Notes under the pieces: model-generated
The model's input: the letters and a program-made list of their open reading frames with translations, nothing else
What the model was told of the DNA's origin: nothing
Databases searched by the model: none
Assembly (NCBI RefSeq): GCF_029784135.1
Contig: NC_073744.1
Location: 67,344,593 to 67,408,592 of the forward strand
DNA from: Toxorhynchites rutilus septentrionalis
Taxonomy: Eukaryota; Arthropoda; Insecta; Diptera; Culicidae
Direction of reading: 5' to 3'
Length of the DNA: 64,000 nt
Shown: in pieces, positions 10,098 through 21,140 of the stretch
Position numbering within the stretch: the stretch's first letter is position 1
Layout: every line of letters starts with the position of its first letter
Program-made: the position numbers and the translations under genes

Positions 10098-11230
10098 TTA
10101 ATTATTAAATAATAAAATTAATAATAAAACTAATAATAAAACTATAGAACTAAATATTAAACCTATAACAATTATAACTACTTAAGAATAGCAGAATAGA
10201 GCGCTTTGAGGGACGAACGGGAAAGGTGATAAGCAAAAGACGAACTACAAAGATTGAACACACGACACATACTGGTTACGGGTTCATTATAGCCGTAATT
10301 TGTTCGAGATGGTGGAAGGTACAAGTAGTTACGGGTACGCAAATTGCGACGACTAATGTTAAAATTAATTAAGTATAGCAATTTGGGGCAATCGATATTT
10401 GATAAAATAATATCAGATACAAAAAGCGCTTTGGTAACATTCCTTCGAGAGCCCAATGAATCCAACCCTATGAGACTACAGCGATCCTCGTAGCTGGGCA
10501 GATTAAATGGGTCATTCCATGGCAGATTACGCAAGGAAAATCGAACAAATTTTCGCTGAATCGACTCAATACGTTGTACACTATTTTGGTAATATGGTGA
10601 CCATACAACGCAAGCATATTCTAGAACGGATCGAACCAATGCACAATATAGGGCCTTGATGCAATGTACATCTGTGAATTGCTTCGTGACACGGAAAATA
10701 AAGCCGAGGACTTTGAATGCTTTGAAGTAATGTAAGCTATATGATCACAAAAGGTTAGTTTAGAGTCTAACATAACTCCAAGGTCTTTAATAATGTCCAC
10801 ACGTTTCAAAATTTCACCGTGCAGTCTATATTCAAAGCATATCAATGTCTGCTTTCGAGAAAACGAAATAACCGAACATTCGGATGGATTTCAAATCATT
10901 CTATTCGTTGCGCACCATTCAGCAAAAATATTCAGCTGCTCTTGCAGAAACTCCGCAGTGGAATTCACACGGAAAAACAACTTGAAGTCATCGGCGTAGG
11001 AGAGCTTCAGGCACTTCAGACGAAAATTAATGTCATTAAGGTATAGCAAAAAAATATATGGGCCGAGGTGGCTGCCTTGCGGAACACCAGACGTTACACG
11101 ATAAGGAGAAGATATAGTGTCTCCAATTTTCACCGACATAATACGATCAGTGAGATAAGAACGTAGCCAGAATAAGAAGGGACCTTTAAAACCAAGACGT
11201 TGAAGAGTTGATAACATCAACCATCCATGC
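10098..11230 (-). pseudogene. 5'-truncated non-LTR retrotransposon copy
   Basis: Three successive minus-strand blocks in different frames spell the second half of an RT: WLRSYLTDR, TSGVPQGSHLGPYIFLLYLND, LSYADDFKLFF (11232-10891), then GEILKRVDIIKDLGVMLDSKLTF (10845-10700), then SIQRKFVRFSLRNLPWNDPF to LYSAILK (10639-10178). It is the same clade as the ORF2 at 4586-7729, with a similar C-terminal domain, but clearly a different family. It lacks the endonuclease and N-terminal RT, and an AT-rich AATAATA tail lies at about 10098-10145. At least two frameshifts occur. Confidence 0.88.
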
Positions 11231-12771
11231 ATGAATAGTAATAATAATAGTGAAATAGCATAGACGCTGCTATTATTTTGATCACATCTGTATATTACAG
11301 TGACGTCTCGATTTTATCACTGAAAATGTATCGTTTATATCACGTTTTTTTAAACAAAAGAAATCATATGTAAATTTCAATTTGTCGTTGAGTTATTGAA
11401 CAAAAAATGAGGATTAAGCAGAATAAAGGTTTTTAAGTATTCATACCGCCGCCGTATTCACGTAGCTTACAAAAAGTTTTCTCAATTTGGGATTTGTATC
11501 GAATATTGCGCATTCATTTTGAAGGACTCTCGTGCTATGTTCATAAACTAAAAATCAACAACTATGGATGATTCTGAGCAACAGTCTCTTTGATTGTTCA
11601 GAATGAGATGTGCGGTCTGTGCCATTTCTCAAGTTTGATCATGTAAGAATCAGTAGTACAGTATTTTATTTCATCAATTGTTGAAGTTTCATTTGAAGGT
11701 AGCCGGTGAAACATTTTTGTAACAGCTTTTGCGAATAAAAGGCGAAATAAAAAATCCTCCGGGACGTGAATCCAATCGGTGGTATGTTTAAACAAATTTG
11801 AGCTTTGACTAGTTTTTGACAGTATCCAACTTGAATGTTATATGAAGTGACCACTTCCGTGTTAAAACTTACGTGACCAGAGCACCAGAAAGCTGGACAT
11901 CAAAGATAACATTTTAAAGAAACTAAAAAATGATTCACTTGCAAACTAAGAAATTCGTACGTAATTTCGGAGCACTTGCGTAGTTCTAGTAGAGTAGTGC
12001 CTTCAATTTAAAAAGAGTAACGGCATTCGTAAGTTTCAAATACAGTGTGTGGTGGAAAGTTTTCAACCGATTATCGGGTAATGGATAGTAGTAATGGAAT
12101 CTCGATAATCGCGACGAATCTGGTTTACTTTTCTAAATATAATCAAAAACTACATTAACTTATTCGGAGAATAGAAAAGTGTTGCAGAAATCATTACTGA
12201 TGAAACAGAATTAATTTCATATTGTGTTCCTATTTCTCTGATACTCTAAAAACTGGCATTGATAATAATTGGTAGATCGAATAATCTTCGATGTTGCAAA
12301 GATTTATCACTTCCAGCGCACAGTCGAGGTTCTGCTGTTGTTGGGTTAGCCGACAACTATTTTGTGAAATTTTGGAATCAGTTTGTTTCGGAGCTTGTCA
12401 GTTTAAAAAAAACTACATCTTTCAACCGTTTCATTAATATGATGGATAACTGCACTGCGCACCAATGATGGAATTAAGTTTTTACCGATAGTAGATAAAT
12501 ATGAGCTTCCATCAAATGCCGAACAAGGCACTAAGAAGCGTTGAAAGATGTATTGTTTTGGATTTTTTGACTATTCGAACCTTGGCACCATGTTTATGAT
12601 TCCGTGTCAAACTTGTTCATGATTCCTGCTCCTGAGACTCGAATAGTTGTACCGAAACTCGAAGAACAAAGAATATGTCACAGTGTCACATGTTAAGAGT
12701 ATAGAGAATGGGCAATTAGAAAGGATTGAAGATATTGATTTTGAAAAAGATGAAGAGGTACAACTCTGGAA
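11231..12771. other. Interior of the 16-kb element, mostly unassigned
   Basis: AT-rich DNA without clear repeats. Small open frames on both strands look like chance, except for the fragment at 12259-12468 described separately. It may include remains of the original transposase of the composite element. Confidence 0.4.
12259..12468 (+). pseudogene. Possible DDE-transposase fragment (MDNCTA motif)
   Basis: The frame ends FVKFWNQFVSELV...FINMMDNCTAHQ before a stop. A D-N-C-x-x-Q signature followed in full-length proteins by N-K-N is, as I recall it, found in a group of arthropod transposase-like proteins. The ATG is not convincing, the frame is short, and the next 300 bp (to about 12760) contain further coding-looking pieces in shifted frames. 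It could be the remnant of the enzyme that once moved the 16-kb element. Identity uncertain. Confidence 0.3.
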
Positions 12772-12773
12772 TA

Positions 12774-12817
12774 AAGGGTGTGTCACATCAAATTGCATCA
12801 CGGAAAAAACGCTGTAG
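12774..12817. repeat. Left terminal inverted repeat of the DD37E element
   Basis: Pairs with 14020-14064 with at most a couple of differences. It starts AAGGGTGTGTCAC and ends ACGCTGTAG. Confidence 0.92.
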
Positions 12818-12917
12818 AAATTTAATTTTTAGGAGTTATATCTTCAGCTTTCGCTTATAATCAGATAAGAGTGTATAGATCACGTTGGCACTGTCAATTT
12901 TTCGTAAATTTGGAAAA

Positions 12918-13934
12918 ATGTCGTCGAATGAAAAAGAGCGTCGTGAATTAATCCTGTGCACTTATTTCGAGAATCCGGAGTTGTCACATCGGGACATCGG
13001 TAAGATGCTGGGAATCGTCCAATCCACGGTCAGCAGAGTACTAAAACGATTCTTCGAGAACCTAACCATCGACCGGAAAGTAAAGAACGGCAAAAATGGA
13101 TGCTCCGTCAGTGAAAAAGATCACAAGCGCGTAGTTAAGCAGTTTAGACGTGATCCGAGAAGATCGGTCCGGGATGTCGCCAATAAGCTGAATTTGTCAA
13201 GTTCATTCGTCCAGCGGACCAAGCAGCGGGTGGGCCTGCGTACATACAAGGTTCAGAAGGCTCCTAACCGCGACGTAAGGCAAAACATGGTGGGGAAGAC
13301 GTGGGCCCGGAAGCTGTACACCGAAATGCTGACGAAGCCGCGTTGCCTGGTAATGGACGACGAAACCTACGTCAAAGCGGACTTTCGTCAGCTGCCGGGC
13401 CTGTTGTTCTTCTCCGCAGAGGACAAATTCAGCGTTCCGGAGGAGATTCGCAAGCAGAAACTATCCAAGTTTGCCAAAAAGTACATGGTGTGGCAAGCGA
13501 TCTGCTCTTGCGGGAAGCGGAGCGCCCCCTTCGTGATGGCCGGCACGGTAAACGGGCAGGTTTACCTTAAGGAGTGCCTACAGAAGCGCTTACTACCACT
13601 ATTGAAGCAGCACGAGGGCCCGACCATCTTCTGGCCGGATCTCGCTTCGTGCCACTATTCAAAGGACGTGTTGGAGTGGTACGAAGCCAACGGGGTCACC
13701 TTCGTGCCAAAGGAAATGAACCCGCCCAACGCGCCGGAGCTTCGCCCAATAGAGAAATATTGGGCGATTATGAAGCAGGCCCTCCGGAAGAACCCAAAAG
13801 TTGTCAAATCGGAGGCGGACTTCAAGAGAAAATGGATTTCTGTTCAAAAAAAACTACAACCTGACGTTGTACAGAACCTTATGGACGGGGTAAAGAGGAA
13901 GGTGCGAGCATACGGGCTTGGGCTCGAAGTATGA
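12918..13934 (+). CDS. DD37E transposase, full length
   Basis: 338 residues from the ATG at 12918; an upstream in-frame TTG at 12885 is not credible as a start. An N-terminal helix-turn-helix is visible at about residues 22-45 (SHRDIGKMLGIVQSTVSRVL), then a second DNA-binding unit to about 110. The catalytic triad is intact: Asp148 (VMDDETYVK), Asp241 (FWPDLASCH) and Glu279 (LRPIEKYW), with 37 residues between the second Asp and Glu, hence DD37E. It would bind the inverted repeats, cut the element out and reinsert it at TA. There are no stops or frameshifts. Codon use is more GC-rich than the surroundings, as expected of a recent arrival. Whether it is active cannot be told from sequence alone. 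Confidence 0.95.
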   Translation: MSSNEKERRELILCTYFENPELSHRDIGKMLGIVQSTVSRVLKRFFENLTIDRKVKNGKNGCSVSEKDHKRVVKQFRRDPRRSVRDVANKLNLSSSFVQRTKQRVGLRTYKVQKAPNRDVRQNMVGKTWARKLYTEMLTKPRCLVMDDETYVKADFRQLPGLLFFSAEDKFSVPEEIRKQKLSKFAKKYMVWQAICSCGKRSAPFVMAGTVNGQVYLKECLQKRLLPLLKQHEGPTIFWPDLASCHYSKDVLEWYEANGVTFVPKEMNPPNAPELRPIEKYWAIMKQALRKNPKVVKSEADFKRKWISVQKKLQPDVVQNLMDGVKRKVRAYGLGLEV

Positions 13935-14019
13935 ATAGAAGGAAAATGCCAAAAGTTGTTTAATAGTTTTTATTTTACTGTCTAAAATTTTTAAAAGGAT
14001 CGGTCTACTGGGCTAATTA

Positions 14020-14064
14020 CTACAGCGTTTTTTTCCGTGATGCAATTTGATGTGACACACCCAT
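14020..14064. repeat. Right terminal inverted repeat of the DD37E element
   Basis: Inverted partner of 12774-12817. It begins CTACAGCG, contains a run of seven T where the left copy has six A, and ends GTGACACACCCAT before the TA. Confidence 0.92.
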
Positions 14065-14233
14065 TATATGATAGTATAACATCAGCAAGAGACAATTCAC
14101 ACAGAATAAGAGTAAATAATTCGTGTTATAAGATCGAACACGCAGAACAAATCACTTTTATAGTGTACATCAAAATAAAATTAGTTTTGCGGATGTTGTT
14201 AAAAGTGCGAACACTTCTAACAACAATAAGATA

Positions 14234-15022
14234 ATGGGTTATAGTAATAGTACTAGTATCATGCAAAGTAATCGTAAGACTCATCCGGTTATTGTAATCA
14301 AGCCTAAAGAGTCCAAACAAGCTTGCGAGGATACTCGGAAGCATTTGAAGACAAAATTAGATCCAAGAACACACAAAATTAGTAATTTCAGAAATGGAAG
14401 AAATGGCTCCATCATTGTTGAGTGTGCAACTGGGGCTAATATAGATAATGTGAAAGATGACATCGAAAGCAATTTGGGTGAGAAGTATAGTGCTGTTGTT
14501 CCCATATCGGTGCCCAGATTAAAAATCGTGGGCATGAGCGATCAGCATTCCTCCGATGTTTTCATTGATTACCTCCGAAGTCAAAATGAAGGCATCGAAA
14601 TAAAAGATGTAAAGGTTTTAAATGTGTACGAAAATCCACGCTTCACCTACAATAAGTTTACTGCTGTAATTGAAGTAGATGTTGACACATATAACTGTTT
14701 ATTGAACGCGAAAAAAGTAAATGTGGGGTTCGATCGGTGCTCCGTAGTTCCTGCGATTAATGTATTAAGATGCTTCAAATGTGGAGAATTTGGACACAAG
14801 AGCACGGATTGCAAACAAAATTTTGAAACGTGCTCAAGGTGTAGTCAGAAACACAAGACATCTGAATGCAAGTCAACTGTGTTGAAATGTGTTAATTGTT
14901 TGAAAATGAATACAGAACGGAAATTGAATTTGGACGTCAATCATGCCGCATTTAGCTCTGAATGTTTAGTATATCAGAGACTTTTTGATTTGAAAAAAAG
15001 CAGCTTGCATTTCAATAAATAG
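14234..15022 (+). CDS. Jockey-like ORF1 (gag-like) with zinc knuckles
   Basis: 262 residues from ATG to TAG. The middle (about residues 95-165) resembles the RNA-binding fold of Jockey-group ORF1 proteins. Three Cys/His units follow: CFKCGEFGHKSTDC (CX2CX4HX4C), CSRCSQKHKTSEC (CX2CX3HX4C) and a degenerate CVNC...H...C near the C-terminus. Such proteins package the element RNA. The frame is open throughout, but ORF2 downstream is broken, so the element cannot move on its own. Confidence 0.82.
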   Translation: MGYSNSTSIMQSNRKTHPVIVIKPKESKQACEDTRKHLKTKLDPRTHKISNFRNGRNGSIIVECATGANIDNVKDDIESNLGEKYSAVVPISVPRLKIVGMSDQHSSDVFIDYLRSQNEGIEIKDVKVLNVYENPRFTYNKFTAVIEVDVDTYNCLLNAKKVNVGFDRCSVVPAINVLRCFKCGEFGHKSTDCKQNFETCSRCSQKHKTSECKSTVLKCVNCLKMNTERKLNLDVNHAAFSSECLVYQRLFDLKKSSLHFNK

Positions 15023-16889
15023 CAACCAGGTTCCAGAAGAATTGTGAACCAATATTATATTTTGTATTTGAATATTGCGGGACTGTCAACAAACTACGTA
15101 GCGTTACGTCAGATTGTTGAGGAAAAGCGTCCATTTCTAGTCCTTTTGTCTGAAACACACATTGTTGAAATAGAATCATTTGATCTGTATAGTATTCCGG
15201 GATATAATGTTGCTGCGTGTTTATCACATTCTAGGCACACTGGCGGTGTTGCTATTTACGTCAGAGAATCAGTTCAATTCAATCTTCGCCTCAACGAAGT
15301 GTTTGATGGTAACTGGTTCTTGGGCATTACAGTTGAACATGGCATGAAGATTTGAAAGTTTTCACCCAATTACATTAAATGAACTTAGAACTATTTGCTT
15401 TTCTTTAGGAAAAACGGCTGGAGTGGATAATGTCAATGCTAGAGTTATTCAAGATTGCTTTCATGTCATCGATCACATCTTGCTGGACCTTATTAATAAA
15501 TCTTTGCTAACTGGGCATGTGCCTAAGGTGTGGAAGGAATCTTTAATAGTTCCAATTCAAAAGGTTGCTGGAACGATTAAAGCCGAAGAGTTTCGTCCCA
15601 TCAATATGCTGCACACGCTAGAGAAAATATTAGAAGTAGTCGTTAAAGGCCAGCTGCTGGAATATTTAAATTGCAATGCTTTGCTAATACCAGAACAATC
15701 GGGATATCGGGAAGGTCATTCCTGTGAAACCGCATTGAACTTGGTATTAGCAAAATGGAAAGAGAAACTAGAGTGCAAAGAGAATATCATTGCTGTTTTT
15801 TTGGATCTAAAACGCGCTTTCGAAACAATTTCTAGGCCCTTGTTGTTGAACACGATTAAGCGCTTTGGATTTACGAGTACTGCATATAAATGGTTCGAAA
15901 GCTATTTAAATGACAGAACTCAACGGACTATTTTTAATGATACAATTTCGAATCCCCTAGGGAATAATCTTGGAGTACCTCAGGGAAGTGTATTAGGGCC
16001 CCTTTTATTTATTATGTATATCAATGACATGGGAAGAGTTTTACGATTTTGTGATATCAATCTTTTTGCAGATGATACTGTGTTATTCATTGCAGCTAAT
16101 GATTTAGATCAGGTCGTTTTACATTTGAATGGAGATTTGCATTCTTTAAGTAGATGGTTGAAGTATAAGCAATTGAAATTGAACATAAGTAAAACTAAAT
16201 ATATGGTAATCTCGCGAAATCGTTTAAATGAAAACGTCTCCATCGTTATTGATAATGAGACTATTGATCGAGTTCGGGACATTAAATATCTTGGCGTGAT
16301 TATTGATGACAAACTCAAGTTCAACACTCACATTGACAATGTCATCAAGAAAATTGCCAAGAAGTATGGAATCTTATGTCGATTGAAAAACGATTTAACT
16401 ATTTGCAGCAAAATACAGCTATACAAATCAATCATCTCTCCTCATTTAGACTTTTGCTCTTCCATTTTATTTTTAGCCAATGACACACAAATATCGAGAT
16501 TACAGCGCTTGCAAAACAAAATAATGCGGTTGATACTAAAATGTAACAGATTCACTTCCTCATCTTTAATGTTGGACGCTCTGCAATGGTTATCCGTGAA
16601 GCAAAGGATTGTTTATTTAACTATGGTGTTCATTTTCAAAGTAGTTAAAGGTTTGCTGCCTCGATATTTGTGTGATCGAGTTGAAAGAGGAATTGACTTT
16701 CATAGTTATAACACTAGAAACGCGAATGAAATAAGAACACCTAATTTCTTGTCATGTGCTTCACAAAATTCGTTATACTTCAAAGGAATAAATGTGTTCA
16801 ACTCGATGCCAAGACATATTAAATGCGCAACAACACTTACAGAATTTAAGAGGCACTGTATTTCACATGTAAAAGCTGTGTTCTCTTAA
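15020..16889 (+). pseudogene. Jockey-like ORF2, endonuclease/RT with internal deletion
   Basis: The first part (to 15355) is the N-terminal half of an APE endonuclease (LYLNIAGLS, LLSETHI, GGVAIYVRES, GNWFLGITVE) and then stops. The second part (15423-16889) starts straight in the RT at KTAGVDNVNARV and runs uninterrupted through FRPINMLHTLEKI, VFLDLKRAFETI, GVPQGSVLGPLLF and the catalytic LFADDTVLF to the C-terminus HVKAVFS. The catalytic second half of the endonuclease (GDFN and SDH boxes) and the linker, probably several hundred bp, are deleted. The RT fold itself looks complete at 488 residues. Confidence 0.88.
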
Positions 16890-17151
16890 CAGCTGAACGA
16901 GTTTTTGTTTATTTTTATGACGAACGGATAATTTAATGTGGACAATTTTTTTGCAGTTTGTTTTCAATATTTTCAATGAATCTGTCGAAGTTTTTGAACG
17001 GATTATATTATGTAGATTATTTAATTTTTTTAAATCATCTTTTTTGAATTTGTATTGATCTCTATTATGTCTGTCATGATCTTGGTGATGATGGACTATT
17101 TTTGTTTTTATTTTGTCGTTCTTATAGTTGTATTAGTTTAAAAAAAAAAAA

Positions 17152-18248
17152 GTAGTCTACAAAAGTTTGAGCGTCGCGCACGAGACACAGATATAAAGGA
17201 TATTAAATTGAAAGTTTTTTTTAAGTGCCGGTCTAGGAATTTTTCGTAAAGGAAATTTTCTCGATTTCTCTGAATGAGGGTATTCAAAGTCAATCTAAAA
17301 CAAGGCTGGCGGTTGGACTTGTGCTCTGGTGGACCACTTGGCTGCAAGGGCCTCGTCGGGACCGTATCGGCTCTGTGGCGGACATGACTGAGTATTGGCT
17401 TTTTTGGACATTGCAATTTTTTGAACTTATATCTGTAAATAAAATCAGTTCGTTTTTCATGTTTGCTAAACTGATTTCAATGTTGAAAAAAAAATTATCT
17501 TTTAGATAACTCGTCTTGCTCAAACCTCTGTAGGGGAAGGAGGCGGACCATCATCATGAGCGTTTTTAAGAAATATACGATAAATTTCTATGAGAACAGC
17601 TTTGCAACAAAGATCTCGATATGTTATGTTGTATTGTATAATAATATGGTTAAGCACAGCTCATGTGATACATAATATAATAAATGTTTTTTGTATATTT
17701 TTCATGTCACAGGGAAAAAAGTGTTTAATTTATACATTTTGGAGATAAAACACAAATTTGTCTCTTACAAAGAAAAACCTGTCTCGAATATATCACGTTT
17801 CCATATCTTTATCGTTACTGTATCTATATATTCCGATGCGATTTGCTTTATTCAAGACACCCTGTCGACATTTATTAAAGCTTGAAAGATACTCTATCAG
17901 ACTAGCACCCCAAAAGGCAATTTCAAATCGTTATATTTTGAATGAAAATAATCACTTGTTGTTTTTTGAATACCTAAAACTCGTAGTCCTAGTTCTTATT
18001 TTACAACTTTGTCTATACATTTCCTGATATTCCATAAAAACTCATCATCATTAGCATACTCTTTCGAAATCGATCCCGAAGCTGAACTTATTCATTATTC
18101 TCGAAGATCCATTATGAGCTTCTACTAATGAAACAGTCGATAAATTCCCACAACTACTGCTTGCAACAAACTAAAGGAACTTCCAGAATTAGTCATTGTG
18201 ATAGCCGTCGTGCTCCATCAGAGCAACGCCAAACTTCATGTCTCTTTG
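17152..18248. other. No gene recognised; partly original transposon DNA
   Basis: A more GC-rich patch at 17300-17400 has no recognised homology. From about 18110 to 18200 the DNA (TATGAGCTTCTAC, CAGTCGATAAATTCCC) aligns with 39036-39110 in the 1.9-kb relative, so that part belongs to the original body of the composite element. Confidence 0.45.
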
Positions 18249-19688
18249 CAGCCATTTCATGCCAAACCGATATAGCGGTTCTCAGATTTTCGTCAAAAGT
18301 GGTAGTTTTGTTCTTTATCGCAAATTATTAGACCCGTATTTTTTTATTTTTTTGTTAGGGTGACCATTCCCATTTTATGGTGGTCTGAAAAATCCATTTT
18401 TCCGCATTGGTGCCAGAAATGTCTTTTTTCAAAAATTCATAACTTCCGAACCACTGGACCAATTCAGGCATTCGACATATTAAATTAAAGCCAATTAGCT
18501 TATTTGGAAAAATACTACAGTTGCAGAAAATTTGAATTATGCTTTCGTTATTATTGATTGTATTTGTTTTTTATAGCTTTCATGGTCTCGGGACCAAAGA
18601 CGCTATATTTTTTCTGCAAAGCTGAGGATTTTTCACATAACATATCTCGAAACCAGGGAGACGTTTTTTTTCGTTTTTGAGTTACGATTTTTCAATGTTA
18701 ACCGATGGTCCGAAACATCATTTTTTCCCATTTTTTCTACTACAAAAAATCATAACTTTTGATCTACTAAACCGATTCAGATGATCGACATATCAAATTA
18801 AAGCCAATGAGCTAGTATTGTCTGAAAAAATATTACACTCTGATTAAAAATGGTTTTTGTTTTCGTAATTATTCATTATATTTGTTTTTTATAGCTTACA
18901 TCGTTTCGGGACCAAGGGTGCTATATTTTTTTATATTTTTTCCTGAAAGCTGAGGGTTTCTTCACATAATATATCCGAATACCAGCGAGGTGTTATTTTT
19001 CGTTTTTAAATTATGATTTTTCAAAGTTAACGCGTATTCAGTTTTCGTTCAATATTTCTATGCGACTAGACTGGATGTATGTGACTATAATCCAATTTAT
19101 TGGCAATTGTGTTATTTTTTCAGAAAAAGCTAACTAGCTAACAGTAGTTCAGAAGTAATAAGTTTTTGAAAAAAGTCATTTTTGGGGAAAAAAAAAAGGG
19201 AAAAATAGTTTTTTGGACCATCGGGTAACTTTGAAAAATCATAACTCAGAAACGAAAAAAAAAACGTCTCCCTGGTTTTGAGATATGTTATGTGAAAAAT
19301 CCTCAGCTTTGCAGAAAAAATATAGCACCCTTGTTCCCGAGAGCATGAAAACTATAAAAATCCAATACAATCAATAATGACAAAAACAAAACTTGATTTT
19401 TTTGGAAGCGTAGTATTTTTCCGAGAATTTAGCTTATTAGCTTTAATTTGATATATCGACCGTCTAAATTGGTTCTGTAGTTCACAAGATAAGAATTTTT
19501 GAAAAATGTCATTTTTGGAAAAAGGGGAAAAATATATATCGGGGATATTTCGAATCATCCTAAAATAAAAACGAGAACCCCAACAAAAAAAATAAAAATA
19601 CGGGTCTAATAGTTTGCGATAAAGAACGAAACTACCACTTTTTACGAAAATCTGAGAACTACTCTATCGGTTTGACATGGAATGGCTG
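18249..19688. mobile_element. 1.4-kb inverted-repeat element, non-coding
   Basis: The first and last 120 bp are inverted copies (CAGCCATTTCATGCCAAACC at the left, CAGCCATTCCATGTCAAACC reading in from the right, continuing through GGTTCTCAG, AAGTGGTAGTTT and TTATCGCAAA-TATTAGACCC). Inside are repeated blocks such as TTTGAAAAATCATAACTC and GATATGTTATGTGAAAAATC in both orientations. No coding capacity and no clear target duplication. A second, interrupted copy is at 35086-37349. Confidence 0.75.
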
Positions 19689-20097
19689 TTTGACAACACG
19701 GCAATTTAGTTTGGAGTCTGGCTGGAATATGCTATTCCACCAGCTGAACTAACCCGATATTGCACCTTCAGATTATCACAGGTTAGAGTCCCTGTGAAAT
19801 TATATCTAGCACACATATTTTCTAGAAGCATAGAAAATATCTTTCATTTATATATATAAAACAGTTTTTGGACGAGAATGTGAACATATTCTGGGAGGAT
19901 AACATTTTTAGACTGCGTAAAAGATGGCGAAAGATCGTGGAACAAAACTGTGCTCATAAATTTGAATAAATGTAGTGCGATTGTATTTCCAAAAATCGGT
20001 TCGAACTTTTCGGACAACAAAATATGAGCTATCCTGATTTCTCCTGATATTAATTTTCATTCTCCCTGAATTTTCAAAATAACAGTTAGCAACACTG

Positions 20098-20105
20098 GTT
20101 ATCAC
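20098..20105. repeat. 8-bp target duplication, right copy
   Basis: GTTATCAC, identical to 4076-4083, directly after the right terminus of the 16-kb element. Confidence 0.92.
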
Positions 20106-20121
20106 ACCCCTTCCTTCATTA

Positions 20122-20891
20122 AGGGGGAACCCCGGTCTGGTATTTCGAAAATATCGATTTTTTCATTTTTCATTTTTTTTTGGAAGCTTCTGCCCTCAGA
20201 AATGTTGTCCTAAAAGAATTTTTCGATATTTGATTTCGTTGGAAAGTTACATTCAAAAATATGAGGTCACCTCAAGGGATATAGTGTTGCTGTACGAATT
20301 TTGAGACTCGTTTCTCGCGAAACCATGTATTTTCAACTGGTGATATCGATATCTCAGGATCTATTCGACCGATTTGGCTGAAATTTTCTATCAGCATGTA
20401 AACATGAATGATCTAAAGTGTTACATAGCCGTTTTTTGATATCCCATTTTTTCAATTTTTATGAGCTTCTAAACAGCGAGTTTTCATGGAAAATAACTCA
20501 TTTTTACCAAAAATGTCCCCCATTTCGGCAATTTTTCGAATTTTCAGAAACCGCTATGCAATGCTTTAGGTATTGTTCTAAAGTTTCAAAATATTCATTG
20601 GAATTCGTTCTGCGACACCCCGTTGCTTCAGAAAGGCTACCACCAGCAAGGCACCGATTTTCAGACAGCATCTACGCGTCCAGCTGTCAACAGCGTTATA
20701 ATCAATTTTCGTGCACTCAAAAAATGGAAAATCATTCTTCAAATATACCTTAAACAATAACCAAAATACCAGATACCAAAATACACTTCACTTTGTTCCT
20801 AACATCCGAGAAAAATTCACTTTGTTCCTAACATCCGAGAAAAATTCACGAAAATTCATTATTTTTCGACCTTTCAGGCAGGGGTCCCCCT
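20122..20891. mobile_element. 770-bp MITE in TA, inside the foldback arm
   Basis: Inverted ends AGGGGGAACCCCGGTCTG and AGGGGGACCCCTGCCTG (read inwards), flanked by TA on both sides (20120-20121, 20892-20893). The opposite foldback arm shows the site without the insertion. A unit of about 33 bp with TTCACTTTGTTCCTAAC is duplicated in tandem at 20787-20850. Non-coding; TA use suggests mobilisation by a Tc1/mariner-type enzyme. Confidence 0.85.
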
Positions 20892-21140
20892 TAATCTAGG
20901 ACATTGATGAGACTAAAATGCAATTGTGGGGCATGTCGGATTTCCATTATCCACAGTTAGTGGTTTCAATCATATGCCCCACGATTTCATTTTAGTCTCA
21001 TCAATGCCATAGAATAATGAAGAAAGAGGTGTGATAACAGGTAACTGCAACTTGCTTTGTTATTTTTTAACTTTTAGTACATTATCTGTATTATTACAAT
21101 GTTTAATCACAATGAAATCGTTTAACTTAAAAAGTGTTTT

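Larger units (their letters stand above)
12774..14064 (+). mobile_element. Intact DD37E (IS630-Tc1-mariner) transposon
   Basis: A complete 1291-bp element: inverted repeats of about 44 bp (12774-12817 and 14020-14064), a TA duplication on both sides (12772-12773, 14065-14066), and one uninterrupted transposase gene. The repeats contain GGGTGTGTCACATCAAATTG and differ only by an extra T and one terminal base. The DD37E group was described from mosquitoes. This is the best-preserved DNA transposon in the window and probably among the youngest insertions in the nest. Confidence 0.95.
14070..17151 (+). mobile_element. Jockey-like non-LTR retrotransposon, internally deleted
   Basis: ORF1 with zinc knuckles, then a truncated endonuclease joined to a reverse transcriptase, a 250-bp 3' UTR and a poly(A) run of 12 (17140-17151). 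It reads on the plus strand. The 5' limit is approximate because the DD37E element ends at 14064. ORF1 with several Cys-rich knuckles, an ORF2 of endonuclease plus RT, and a pure A tail fit the Jockey group. Confidence 0.85.
4084..20097. mobile_element. Composite DNA transposon, CAG...CTG ends, 16 kb
   Basis: The left end starts CAGAGATGCCGACC and continues with several CCTGATTTTTC blocks; the right end is its inverted counterpart (blocks of CTCCCTGAATTTTC, then GTTAGCAACACTG). Exact 8-bp duplications flank it. Interior segments near the ends (4430-4500, 18110-18200, 19866-20060) align with the shorter relative at 37459-39323, so the two are one family. The extra 14 kb is nested insertions. 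An 8-bp duplication fits hAT-, P- or Zisupton-like transposases; the superfamily is not proved. Confidence 0.85.
3973..21140. mobile_element. Foldback element split by a 16-kb insertion
   Basis: The left arm (3973-4083, resuming 20098-20121 and 20892-20940) is the inverted copy of the right arm (about 20960-21140). Both contain TTTTTAAGTTAAACG, TTTCATTGTGATTAAA and AATACAGATAATGTACTAAAA, then a shared CAGTTA-CTGTTATCAC junction. The centre is an inverted pair beginning CATTGATGAGACTAAAATG at about 20903 and 20975-21008. Without its two insertions the element would be only about 390 bp. It has no coding capacity. Confidence 0.8.

Noticed and set aside
12885..12917. TTG start extending the DD37E transposase by 11 residues
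   Set aside because: TTG is not a usual start in animals; the ATG at 12918 begins a sequence that fits the family.
20122..20891. Part of the 16-kb element
   Set aside because: It lies beyond the GTTATCAC duplication and has its own TA duplication and ends.
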